Shown here piece after piece: positions 1-7,041 of a stretch of DNA of 12,506 nt. A program made the translations under genes and the position numbers. The DNA lies in the NCBI GenBank assembly GCA_035462845.1, contig DATHTV010000116.1, positions 1 through 12,506 on the forward strand. Direction: 5' to 3'. This DNA is from DASTQL01 sp035462845. GTDB lineage: Bacteria; Actinomycetota; Actinomycetes; Jiangellales; Jiangellaceae. Numbering within the stretch: the first letter of the stretch is position 1; the number at the start of each line of letters is the position of its first letter. Below the pieces are notes generated by a model that had not been told where the DNA came from, did no database searches, and saw only the letters and a program-made list of their open reading frames with translations.

Positions 1-38
1 GGAGCGCCCGTCGCCGGGCGGAGCGGGGGCGGGCACCG

Positions 39-1805
39 TTGCTCGCCGCTCCGACGGGGCTCCGAGCGGCGGTCGGCGCCGCGCAGGTGACGCTGGACTG
101 GGACCCGGGGGAGGGGGCCGCCGGCTACCTGGTGCACCGGGCCGGCTCGCCCGACGGGCCGTGGGAGCCGGTGGACTTCGGCGGCAACGACGTGCTGGCG
201 GTGCCGCACCCGCCGTTCACCGACACGACGGGGACGCCCGGCGAGCCCGCGTGGTACGCGGTCGCGTCGGTGAGCGAGGTGTCGGCGGTGGGACCCCTGT
301 CTGCCGCGGTCGCGGCCGAGCCGGCGAGGCCGGCCGGCCGACCGCCGCCGGTGCGCGCCGCCGTCGCCACCCAGTCCGTCCTCGGCCCGGTGCACCGGCC
401 GTGGCGCCCGATGGTCGGCTCCGAGCACCTGTCCCACCTGCTCGCGGGTGAGACGACCGGTGGCCGTCCCCTCGGGACCGAGCTCGCCGACGCCCTGCGC
501 GCGTGTCACGAGGAGCTGGGGGTCGAGTCCGTCCGTGCGCACGGCATCCTGTGCGACGACCTCGGCATCTACCGCGAGGTCGACGGCCGGCCGGTGCACG
601 ACTTCTCGGGGGTGGACCGGGTCTACGACACGGTCCTCGACCTCGGCCTGCGCCCGGTCGTCGAGCTCTCGTTCATGCCGCGGGACCTGGCCGCCGACCC
701 GTCCAAGACCGTCTTCGCGTACGGCGCGGTGGTGTCCCCGCCCCGGGACTGGGACCGCTGGGGCGACCTGGTGCGCGGCCTCACCGCCCATCTCGTCGAC
801 CGGTACGGGCTCGAGGAGGTCCGCGACCGCTGGTCCTTCGAGGTGTGGAACGAGGCGAACCTGGAGGCCTTCTGGTCGGGGAGCACGGAGGAGTACCTCC
901 GGCTGTACGAGGTGTCGGCGCGGGCGGTCAAGGACGTCGACGAGCGGCTGCGGGTGGGCGGCCCCTCGTCGGCGGCCGCCGGCTGGGTCGGCGAGCTGCT
1001 GACGTACGCCGACGAGACCGGGGTCCCGGTCGACTTCGTCTCCACCCACACCTACGGCTGCCCGCCGCTCGACCTGCGGCCGGTGCTGGCCCGGCACGGG
1101 CGAGAGGGAGTCCCGCTGTGGTGGACGGAGTGGGGCGCGACCCCGACGCACTTCAACCGGGTCGGCGACGAGGCCTTCGCGGCGGCCTTCTTGCTGCGGG
1201 GGATGCGCTCGGCGGCCGGCCGGGTCGAGGCGCTGTCGCACTGGGTGGCCTCCGACCACTTCGAGGAGCTGGGTCGCCCGGGGTCGCTGCTACACGGCGG
1301 CTTCGGCCTGCTCTTCGTCGGCAACCTCCGCAAGCCCCGGTACCGCGCCCTGCAGCTGCTCGAGCGGCTCGGTGACCACGAGCTGGCCGTCGACCTGGGC
1401 GGGGACGGGGCGGACGGGATGGTGGAGGCCTGGGCGGCGGCGGACGACGACGACCGGGTCGACGTCGTGGTCTGGAACGGGACGCTGGACCAGTCCAAGG
1501 CCGGTGGGGCACCGGAGCTGGACCGGGCCCTGACGCTCGTCCTCACCGGCCTTGCCCATCCGGAGTACCGGCTCTCCGTGGCCCGGATCGACGCCCGGCA
1601 CTCCAACGTCGCGGCGGTCTGGCGGGCCGTCGGTGGCGGCGCGGACTGGCCCGACGAGGAGCAGTGGGAGACGTTGCGCGCGGCCGACGTGCTCGCCGAG
1701 CAGGACGGCGGCGTGGTCGAGGTGGAGGGCGGCGAGATCGTCGTGGAGCTGGACCTGCCGATGCCGGGGATCGTCCACGTCGGGCTCCGCCCCGTCGACA
1801 CCTAG
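39..1805 (+). CDS. Fn3-GH39 family glycoside hydrolase (5' end uncertain)
   Basis: Predicted retaining glycosidase of family GH39 (beta-xylosidase / alpha-L-iduronidase type); the substrate cannot be read from the sequence. Residues about 3-95 look like a fibronectin type III domain (PTGLRA start, YLVHRAGS, AWYAVASV). The GH39 barrel follows from about 110 to 450. The proposed acid/base is E272 in FEVWNEANLEAFW and the nucleophile is E364 in LWWTEWG; both are the expected family motifs, and KDVDERLRVGGPSS between them is also typical. The last 120 residues look like a beta-sandwich tail. The TTG at 39 is only the first possible start inside the window. The frame stays open upstream to base 3, so the true N-terminus may be further upstream. 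No signal peptide is visible in the part seen. The gene converges on the MocR gene with 23 bases between the stops. Family assignment is strong; start and substrate are uncertain. Confidence 0.88.
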   Translation: MLAAPTGLRAAVGAAQVTLDWDPGEGAAGYLVHRAGSPDGPWEPVDFGGNDVLAVPHPPFTDTTGTPGEPAWYAVASVSEVSAVGPLSAAVAAEPARPAGRPPPVRAAVATQSVLGPVHRPWRPMVGSEHLSHLLAGETTGGRPLGTELADALRACHEELGVESVRAHGILCDDLGIYREVDGRPVHDFSGVDRVYDTVLDLGLRPVVELSFMPRDLAADPSKTVFAYGAVVSPPRDWDRWGDLVRGLTAHLVDRYGLEEVRDRWSFEVWNEANLEAFWSGSTEEYLRLYEVSARAVKDVDERLRVGGPSSAAAGWVGELLTYADETGVPVDFVSTHTYGCPPLDLRPVLARHGREGVPLWWTEWGATPTHFNRVGDEAFAAAFLLRGMRSAAGRVEALSHWVASDHFEELGRPGSLLHGGFGLLFVGNLRKPRYRALQLLERLGDHELAVDLGGDGADGMVEAWAAADDDDRVDVVVWNGTLDQSKAGGAPELDRALTLVLTGLAHPEYRLSVARIDARHSNVAAVWRAVGGGADWPDEEQWETLRAADVLAEQDGGVVEVEGGEIVVELDLPMPGIVHVGLRPVDT

Positions 1806-1819
1806 GCGTCGGCGACGCC
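1805..1819. terminator. possible bidirectional terminator hairpin between convergent genes
   Basis: GGCGTC, loop GGC, GACGCC form a perfect 6-bp stem between the stop of the GH39 gene (TAG 1803-1805) and the stop of the MocR gene (TCA at 1829-1831 on the plus strand). The position suits a shared terminator. There is no T-tract, which is common in high-GC actinobacteria but leaves the call weak. Confidence 0.35.
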
Positions 1820-1828
1820 CAGGGGCCG

Positions 1829-3286
1829 TCAGGCCACGAAGGCATCCCCGCCCGCCGCGACCGGCTCGGCGCCGTCGTCGCCGACCACAGACGCCCAGGC
1901 GGCCCGCAGCCGGTCGACCGCGTCCGCGAGGACCTCGGCCGGCAGCGAGTACGGCAGCCGGAGCCTGCGCTCGAACGCACCGTCCACGCCGAAGCGAGGG
2001 CCGGCGGCGAGCCGGAGCCCGTGCCCGCCGGCCGCCCCGGCCAGGGCGCTGCTGCGGGCGGCGCCCAGGTCGCACCACAGGACGAGCCCGCCGTCCGGGC
2101 GCCGGACGCGCCAGCCGGGCAGGTGCTCGCGGAGCAGCCCGGTGAGCAGGTCGCACCGCTCGGCCAGGTCGCGCCGCCGCGGCAGGAGCACAGCGTCCGC
2201 GTCGGCGAGCAGCACCGCGACTGCGAGCTGCTCGAGTACCGGGGTGCCGGCGTCCAGCGACGCGCGCAGCGCGGCCAGCCGCCGCACGGTGTCGCGGTCC
2301 GCCCGCACCCAGCCCACCCGGAGGCCGCCCCAGAAGGACTTGCTCGCCGAGCCCACCGTGACGACGCGGCCGGGGTCCGCGTACGCGGCGAAGGGCACCG
2401 GTGGCCCGGCGGCGGGGTCGAGCGGCAGGTCGGCCAGGGTCTCGTCCACCACCGCCACCGTGCGGCCCGCTGCGAGGACGCGGGCGAGCCGCTCCCGGAC
2501 CGGAGGCGGCATGAGCAGGCCGGTGGGGTTGTGGAAGTCGGGGACCAGGTAGGCCGCGCGCGGCGCGGTCTGCCGGACCGCGGCGCTCAGAGCGTCGAGG
2601 TCCCAGCCGTCCTCGTCGAGGGCCACCGGCACGAGCCGGGCGCCACGCCGGGTCACGGCGTCCAGGGCGTTGGGGTACGTGGGGTGGTCGACGAGGACCC
2701 TGTCCCCGGGGTCGGTGAGCAGGGCGAGGAGCAGGCTGACCCCCTGCTGGGCGCCGTTGGTCACCAGCACCTGATCGGGCGAGGTGGGCAGGCCCCGGGC
2801 GGTGTAGCGCGCGGCCACGACCGAGCGCAGTTCGGGCAGACCCACCGGCTCGTACCCGTGCCCGGGCAGGTGCGCGGGGAGCGCCTGGACCGCCTGCTCG
2901 TACGCGGCGTGCAACGCCGGCGGCGCGGCCGGGGAGGCGTGCGCCAGGTCCAGGACGCGTGAACGCGGCGCCGGCGCCCAGGCCCCGGGCCCGCCCGTGG
3001 GCAGCTCGCTGTCGGGCACCGTGGTCCAGGTGCCGGAGCCCTGGCGGCTGGCGGCGTGCCTCGAGTCGCGCAGCGCCGCGTACGCCGCGGTCACGGTCGT
3101 GCGGCTGACCCCGAGCGCGGCGGCGGTCTCGCGCTCGCCGGGGAGCCGGGTGGCCAGCGGGAGCCGGCCGTCGAGGACGAGTAGCCGGAGGGCGGCGGCC
3201 AGCCGTCCGTACGCAGGGCCGGGCGGACCGGCGGAGGGCCAGTCGCCGAGTAGCCGGGCCAGGTGAGCACCGGAGACGCGTCGCAT
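1829..3286 (-). CDS. MocR-type PLP-dependent transcriptional regulator (GntR-aminotransferase fusion)
   Basis: A 485-residue regulator of the MocR/GabR class. Residues about 20-90 form a GntR-type winged helix (recognition part LPGERETAAALGVSRTTV). The rest is a fold-type I aminotransferase domain with VLVTNGAQQG, VDHPTYPN, VPDFHNPTG and the PLP lysine K316 in SASKSFWGGLRVGW. PLP binding therefore looks intact, and the domain probably serves as an effector sensor rather than an enzyme. I chose the ATG at 3286 (MRRVSGAHLARLLG) because family members start close to the winged helix. An upstream in-frame start at 3328 would overlap the divergent yczE-like gene. No good Shine-Dalgarno is visible. 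The divergent YczE-type membrane gene matches a known association in which a MocR protein (YczR type) adjoins and is thought to control yczE. It probably represses or activates that gene and itself through the shared intergenic repeats. Confidence 0.9.
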   Translation of the reverse strand: MRRVSGAHLARLLGDWPSAGPPGPAYGRLAAALRLLVLDGRLPLATRLPGERETAAALGVSRTTVTAAYAALRDSRHAASRQGSGTWTTVPDSELPTGGPGAWAPAPRSRVLDLAHASPAAPPALHAAYEQAVQALPAHLPGHGYEPVGLPELRSVVAARYTARGLPTSPDQVLVTNGAQQGVSLLLALLTDPGDRVLVDHPTYPNALDAVTRRGARLVPVALDEDGWDLDALSAAVRQTAPRAAYLVPDFHNPTGLLMPPPVRERLARVLAAGRTVAVVDETLADLPLDPAAGPPVPFAAYADPGRVVTVGSASKSFWGGLRVGWVRADRDTVRRLAALRASLDAGTPVLEQLAVAVLLADADAVLLPRRRDLAERCDLLTGLLREHLPGWRVRRPDGGLVLWCDLGAARSSALAGAAGGHGLRLAAGPRFGVDGAFERRLRLPYSLPAEVLADAVDRLRAAWASVVGDDGAEPVAAGGDAFVA

Positions 3287-3289
3287 GCA

Positions 3290-3329
3290 GGCCACTTTGC
3301 CAGAACCGGCCTTTGATGAGAAGGCCACT
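3290..3329. promoter_or_regulatory. candidate MocR operator: direct and inverted repeats
   Basis: The gap between the divergent starts holds GGCCACT twice in direct orientation (3290-3296 and 3323-3329), with starts exactly 33 bases apart, about three helical turns. Between them lies an inverted repeat, GGCCTT (3308-3313) and AAGGCC (3321-3326), which shares the GGCC core with the second direct copy. MocR/GabR regulators are known to bind widely spaced direct repeats that lie on one face of the helix. The arrangement is seen directly; its use as the operator for both genes is inferred. Confidence 0.45.
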
Positions 3330-3336
3330 AGCAGCC

Positions 3337-3984
3337 ATGCTCGTGCCCATGCTTGCTCGTCGACTCGTTCAGCTCTACGCCGGCCTCGTCCTCTACGGCG
3401 TCTCGATGGCCCTGATGATCGAGGCGTCCCTCGGGCTGAACCCGTGGGACGTACTCCACCAGGGGGTCGCCGGCCGGGTGCCGCTGAGCTTCGGGCAGGT
3501 GACCATCGCCGTCGGCGCGCTCGTGCTGCTGGCGTGGATCCCGCTGCGCCAGCGCCCCGGCGTGGGCACAGTCAGCAACGTCGTGCTGATCGGCCTGGCC
3601 GTCGACGCCTCGCTGGCCCTGCTGACGGCTCCGGAGTCACTGGCCGTCCGGGTGCTGTGGCTGACCTCCGGCATCGTGCTCAACGCCGTCGCCACCGCCG
3701 CGTACATCGGGGCGCGGCTCGGGCCCGGGCCGCGCGACGGCCTGATGACCGGGCTGGTGCACCGCACCGGCCGGTCCGTCCGGCTCGTCCGGACCGCCCT
3801 CGAGGTCTCCGTGCTCGGCATCGGCTGGCTGCTCGGCGGCACCGTGGGCCTCGGCACCGTCGCGTACGCCGTCGCCATCGGCCCGCTGGTCCACCTCATG
3901 CTGCCGCGGCTCACGGTGCCCGTCGACCGAGAGACCGCCCGCCGCGTGCCGGCTGTCTCGGCGCCTCTCGATCAGCCGGCCTGA
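3337..3984 (+). CDS. YczE-type integral membrane protein
   Basis: A polytopic membrane protein of about 215 residues, of the YczE (YyaS/YczE) family. The N-terminal signature LYAGLVLYGVSMALMIEASLGLNPWDVLHQG matches what I recall for the family in parts (LGLNPWDVLHQG is typical). About five hydrophobic segments follow, separated by short polar loops (RQRPGVGT, GARLGPGPRDG). The glycine-rich GARLGPGPRDGLMTGL loop is also family-like. The molecular function is unknown; a transporter role is often suggested. Possible starts are ATG at 3316, 3337 and 3349. I prefer 3337: it leaves the repeats at 3290-3329 untranslated and has AGAAGG 12 bases upstream. The 3349 start is almost as good. The gene is divergent from a MocR regulator, its usual partner, and is probably under its control. 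A likely separate promoter for the next gene lies just after its stop. Confidence 0.85.
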   Translation: MLVPMLARRLVQLYAGLVLYGVSMALMIEASLGLNPWDVLHQGVAGRVPLSFGQVTIAVGALVLLAWIPLRQRPGVGTVSNVVLIGLAVDASLALLTAPESLAVRVLWLTSGIVLNAVATAAYIGARLGPGPRDGLMTGLVHRTGRSVRLVRTALEVSVLGIGWLLGGTVGLGTVAYAVAIGPLVHLMLPRLTVPVDRETARRVPAVSAPLDQPA

Positions 3985-3993
3985 GCCGGGCGC

Positions 3994-3999
3994 TAGCGT
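3994..3999 (+). promoter_or_regulatory. putative -10 box of a leaderless promoter
   Basis: TAGCGT fits the actinobacterial TANNNT -10 consensus and ends six bases before the ATG at 4006. This is the spacing seen for leaderless mRNAs. No Shine-Dalgarno precedes that ATG, which agrees with leaderless translation. No clear -35 element is visible. Confidence 0.5.
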
Positions 4000-4005
4000 C
4001 GGCGC

Positions 4006-5535
4006 ATGAGCTGGCCCCGCGTCGACGGACTTCGCACCCTCGAGCTGGGGTCGCCCGGTGAGCTGCGCCGCGAGCTCACCGGGCTCGTGCTCGCCGGCGA
4101 CAAGCGGGCCACCGCCGGCCTGCTGGCCGAGTACGACGAGGAGGGCGAGCCGACCGAGCAGGTCGGCGAGCGGATGGCGCTCGTCGACGACCACGGGACT
4201 CGGATCGGCGTCATCGAGGTCACCCGCGTCGAGGTGGTGCCGTTCGGCGACGTGACCTGGGCGTTCGCCGCCGCCGAGGGCGAGGGCTTCGTCGACCTCG
4301 AGGACTGGCGTCGGGCCCACCTCGGCTACTGGGCGCGGGAGGCGTCGAGCCATCCCGTCACCGCGACGACGCCGGTGGTCTGCGTATGGTTCCGCCTCGT
4401 GCACGACTTCGAGACGCTCGCCATCCACGCCGGCCAGGAGCCCGATCCGTTGACCGGGTCCGTCGTCCCGCCGATCTACGCCACCAGCACGTACAAGCAG
4501 GACGGCGTGGGAGGCCTGCGGGGCGGCTACGAGTACAGCCGCAGCGCCAACCCCACCCGGACCGCGCTCGAACAGTGCCTCGCCGCGCTGGAGGACGGCA
4601 CGGTGGGCCTGGCCTTCGCGAGCGGCCTGGCGGCCGAGGACACCCTGCTCCGCACGGTCCTGGTCCCCGGTGACCACGTGGTCATCCCGGACGACGCGTA
4701 CGGCGGCACGTACCGGCTCTTCGCGCAGGTGCTCGAGCGCTGGGGCGTGGCCTGGACCCCGGCCCACGTGGCCGACGTCGACGAGGTGCGGGCGGCGGTG
4801 CGCCCGCAGACCAAGGTGGTCTGGGTCGAGAGCCCGACCAACCCCCTGCTCGCCGTCGCCGACGTCGAGGCACTGGCGAGGGTCGCCCACGACGCCGGGG
4901 CGCTGCTCGTCGTGGACAACACCTTCGCCACGCCGTACCTCCAGCAGCCCTTGACGCTCGGCGCCGACGTCGTCGTGCACTCCACCACCAAGTACTGCGG
5001 CGGGCACTCGGACGTCGTGGGTGGCGCGCTGGTCGTGCGCGACCGGGAGCTGGGCGAGCGCCTCACCTACCACCAGAACGCGATGGGCGGAGTGGCCGGC
5101 CCGTTCGACGCCTGGCTCGTCCTGCGCGGCCTGCGCACCCTCGGCGTACGGATGGACCGGCACAGCGACAACGCCGAGCAGGTCGTCGAGTTCCTGCAGG
5201 CGCACCCGACGGTGACGCAGGTGCTCTACCCGGGGATCCCCGGGCACCCGGGGCACGACGTGGCCAAGCGCCAGATGCGCCGGTTCGGGGGCATGGTGTC
5301 CTTCCGCGTGGCCGGCGGCGAGGACGCGGCCGTCGAGGTGTGCAACCGGGCCCGGCTCTTCACGCTGGGGGAGTCGCTCGGTGGTGTGGAGTCGCTGATC
5401 GAGCACCCGGGCCGGATGACGCACGCCTCGGCGGCGGGCTCGCCGCTGGAGGTGCCGGGCGACCTCGTCCGGCTGTCGGTCGGCATCGAGAGCGCGCGCG
5501 ACCTGGTCGACGACCTCGCCCAGGCGCTCGGCTAG
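4006..5535 (+). CDS. ASCH domain fused to cystathionine gamma-synthase-type PLP enzyme
   Basis: One uninterrupted 509-residue frame with two domains. Residues 1-131 are a complete ASCH domain: the GDKRAT signature (K33, T36), then VGERMALVDD, GVIEVTRVEVVPFGDV, FVDLEDWRRAHLGYW and a closing TPVVCVWFRLV. ASCH proteins are RNA-related; E. coli YqfB is an N4-acetylcytidine amidohydrolase with a Lys-x2-Thr pair like the one here. Residues 132-509 are a full-length Cys/Met-metabolism PLP enzyme. Its features are Y177 and R179 in EYSRSANPTR, D304 in VVDNTFATPY for the pyridine nitrogen, PLP lysine K329 in HSTTKYCGGHSD, and LGGVESLIEHPGRMTHAS. It probably makes or cleaves cystathionine; synthase versus lyase cannot be settled by eye. 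The PLP part begins exactly where a normal protein would start (HDFETLAIHAGQ), after an in-frame GTG at 4399 that lacks a Shine-Dalgarno. Separate internal initiation therefore remains possible. A leaderless promoter precedes the gene and a GlmL-type gene follows 10 bases later. Confidence 0.87.
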   Translation: MSWPRVDGLRTLELGSPGELRRELTGLVLAGDKRATAGLLAEYDEEGEPTEQVGERMALVDDHGTRIGVIEVTRVEVVPFGDVTWAFAAAEGEGFVDLEDWRRAHLGYWAREASSHPVTATTPVVCVWFRLVHDFETLAIHAGQEPDPLTGSVVPPIYATSTYKQDGVGGLRGGYEYSRSANPTRTALEQCLAALEDGTVGLAFASGLAAEDTLLRTVLVPGDHVVIPDDAYGGTYRLFAQVLERWGVAWTPAHVADVDEVRAAVRPQTKVVWVESPTNPLLAVADVEALARVAHDAGALLVVDNTFATPYLQQPLTLGADVVVHSTTKYCGGHSDVVGGALVVRDRELGERLTYHQNAMGGVAGPFDAWLVLRGLRTLGVRMDRHSDNAEQVVEFLQAHPTVTQVLYPGIPGHPGHDVAKRQMRRFGGMVSFRVAGGEDAAVEVCNRARLFTLGESLGGVESLIEHPGRMTHASAAGSPLEVPGDLVRLSVGIESARDLVDDLAQALG

Positions 5536-5545
5536 GGCCGTCAGG

Positions 5546-6904
5546 GTGAGCCGGCCCGGCGAGGGCCCGGTCGCCTGCGTCGACGTCGGCTCGACCTTCA
5601 CCAAGGGCGCCCTCGTCGACGCCGGGTCCGGAGAGCTGGTGGCGACGGCCTCGGTGCCGACCACGCTGGGCAGCGACGTCCTCGACGGCGTGGAGGAGGT
5701 CAGGGCGCGGCTGGGACCCCACGAGGACGTGCTGGCGTGCTCGAGCGCGGGTGGCGGTCTGCGGCTCGCGGTCGTCGGGTACGAGCGCGCGGTCACGGCC
5801 GAGGCGGGCCACCGGGTCGGGCTGTCGGCCGGCAGCCGCGTGGTGCACGTGTCCGCCGGTCTCCTCGACCGGGCCGGGGTCGGCGCCCTGCGCGCCGCGC
5901 GGCCCGACGTGCTGCTGCTCGTGGGCGGGACCGACGGCGGCAACGCCGAGGTGTTGCTGCACAACGCGCGGCGGCTCGCCGGTGCGCGGCTGAGGGCCCC
6001 CGTGGTGGTGGCCGGGAACGCCGACGCCCGCGACGAGGTGGTCGAAGTGATCGAGGCGGGCGGGCGGACCGTGATCCCGACCGCCAACGTGCTGCCCCGG
6101 ATCGGGGTGCTCGACCCGCGGCCGGCCCGGGAGGCGATCCGCGAGGTCTTCATCCGGCACGTGATCGGCGGCAAGGGCCTGACCCGGCGGCCGGGGGAGT
6201 TCGCGGCGATGGTGCGGGCGGCGACCCCGGACGCCGTGCTCGCCGGGGTCGAGGTGCTCGCGGACGGCGCGCCGGGGGTGCCCGGTGCCGGCGACGTGGT
6301 CGTCGTCGACGTCGGTGGTGCGACGACCGACGTCTACTCCGTGCTCACGCCCGGCGGCGAGGACGTCGAGATCCACCGCGAGGTCGTCGAGGTGCTGTGG
6401 CGGTCCCGGACCGTCGAGGGGGACCTGGGCGTGCGGTGGAGCGCCCCGGGGGTGGTCGCGGCGGCGGTGAGGGAGCGGCTGCTGGAGCCGGCCGAGGGCG
6501 AGGCGATGGCGGCGGCTGCGGCGCGGCGCGCGGCCGACCCCTCGTACGTCCCCGGGTCCGCCGCGGAGGCCGAGGTCGACCTCCGGCTGGCCTCCCTCGC
6601 CGCGCTGGTGGCGGTGCGCCGGCACGCCCGGCCGCGCGAGGAGGGCGAGGTGCGCTCGCCCGGTCGCGACCTGCGCGAGGTCTCGCTGGTCGTGGGCTCC
6701 GGCGGAGTGCTGCGCCACGCAGATGCCGCCGCTGCCCGTGCTGCGCTCACCCCGTTGCTCGCCGACCGCGCCGGCGGCTGGAAGGTGCCCGAGCACGCCC
6801 CCGTCGCCGTCGACCGGCAGTACGTCCTCGCGGCAGCCGGCCTGCTCGCCGCCGAGGCCCCGGTCGCCGCCGCGCGGCTCGCCACCTCGCTGGTGCCCGC
6901 CTGA
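5546..6904 (+). CDS. GlmL/MutL-type ASKHA ATPase (mutase accessory protein family)
   Basis: A 452-residue protein of the GlmL (glutamate mutase L) family, actin/Hsp70-fold ATPases encoded near coenzyme B12-dependent carbon-skeleton or amino mutases and thought to reactivate or chaperone them. The N-terminal phosphate loop is D13-VGSTFTKG. C65 begins CSSAGGGLRLAVVG, and LLLVGGTDGGNAE and VVVAGNADARDEV follow. The second phosphate loop is D255-VGGATTD, then VYSVLTPGG and VEGDLGVRWSA. The ATP site therefore looks intact. The GTG start at 5546 gives SRPGEGPVACVDVG and lies 10 bases after the ASCH-PLP gene, so the two are probably co-transcribed. The Shine-Dalgarno is weak (AGGG, 5534-5537). No mutase subunit or B12 gene lies in the window, so the client is unknown. 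The family is confident; the exact function is not. Confidence 0.85.
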   Translation: MSRPGEGPVACVDVGSTFTKGALVDAGSGELVATASVPTTLGSDVLDGVEEVRARLGPHEDVLACSSAGGGLRLAVVGYERAVTAEAGHRVGLSAGSRVVHVSAGLLDRAGVGALRAARPDVLLLVGGTDGGNAEVLLHNARRLAGARLRAPVVVAGNADARDEVVEVIEAGGRTVIPTANVLPRIGVLDPRPAREAIREVFIRHVIGGKGLTRRPGEFAAMVRAATPDAVLAGVEVLADGAPGVPGAGDVVVVDVGGATTDVYSVLTPGGEDVEIHREVVEVLWRSRTVEGDLGVRWSAPGVVAAAVRERLLEPAEGEAMAAAAARRAADPSYVPGSAAEAEVDLRLASLAALVAVRRHARPREEGEVRSPGRDLREVSLVVGSGGVLRHADAAAARAALTPLLADRAGGWKVPEHAPVAVDRQYVLAAAGLLAAEAPVAAARLATSLVPA

Positions 6905-6918
6905 CCGACGTCGGCTCA

Positions 6919-6978
6919 GCGACCGGCGACCTGCTGACGTTGCCGGTGTCACGGGGCCGGCAACGCATCGTGATCGGC
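6919..6978. repeat. 60-bp hairpin repeat, copy 1
   Basis: First of two ungapped 60-bp copies with about 50 of 60 identical bases and a period of 63. It contains a perfect 9-bp stem, CGTTGCCGG (6938-6946) and CCGGCAACG (6957-6965), with a 10-base loop TGTCACGGGG. It lies just after the GlmL-type stop and could act as a terminator or be a REP-like element. There is no T-tract. Confidence 0.75.
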
Positions 6979-6981
6979 TCC

Positions 6982-7041
6982 GCGTCCGCCGACCTACCGA
7001 CGTTGCGGGTGTCACGGGGCCGGCGACGTCGCATGATCGGC
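6982..7041. repeat. 60-bp hairpin repeat, copy 2, overlapping the sucrose phosphorylase 3' end
   Basis: Second copy. The loop core GTGTCACGGGGCCGGC is unchanged from copy 1. The stem is CGACGTTGC (6998-7006) with GCGACGTCG (7023-7031): eight Watson-Crick pairs and one G-T. The stop codon of the minus-strand sucrose phosphorylase (7012-7014) falls in the loop, so the last ten or so codons of that gene are encoded by this repeat. Confidence 0.75.

Noticed and set aside
4399..5535. Separate cystathionine gamma-synthase gene starting at an internal GTG
   Set aside because: The frame is continuous with the ASCH domain and no Shine-Dalgarno precedes the GTG. I kept a single fused gene but list internal initiation as the main alternative.
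3637..6174. Open frame of 845 codons on the minus strand
   Set aside because: It is antisense to YczE, the ASCH-PLP gene and GlmL, all of which show clear family motifs. No family features are visible in this frame.
6919..7041. CRISPR array or mobile element
   Set aside because: There are only two copies, with internal dyad symmetry and a 3-base spacer between them. There are no cas genes, no transposase and no target duplications.
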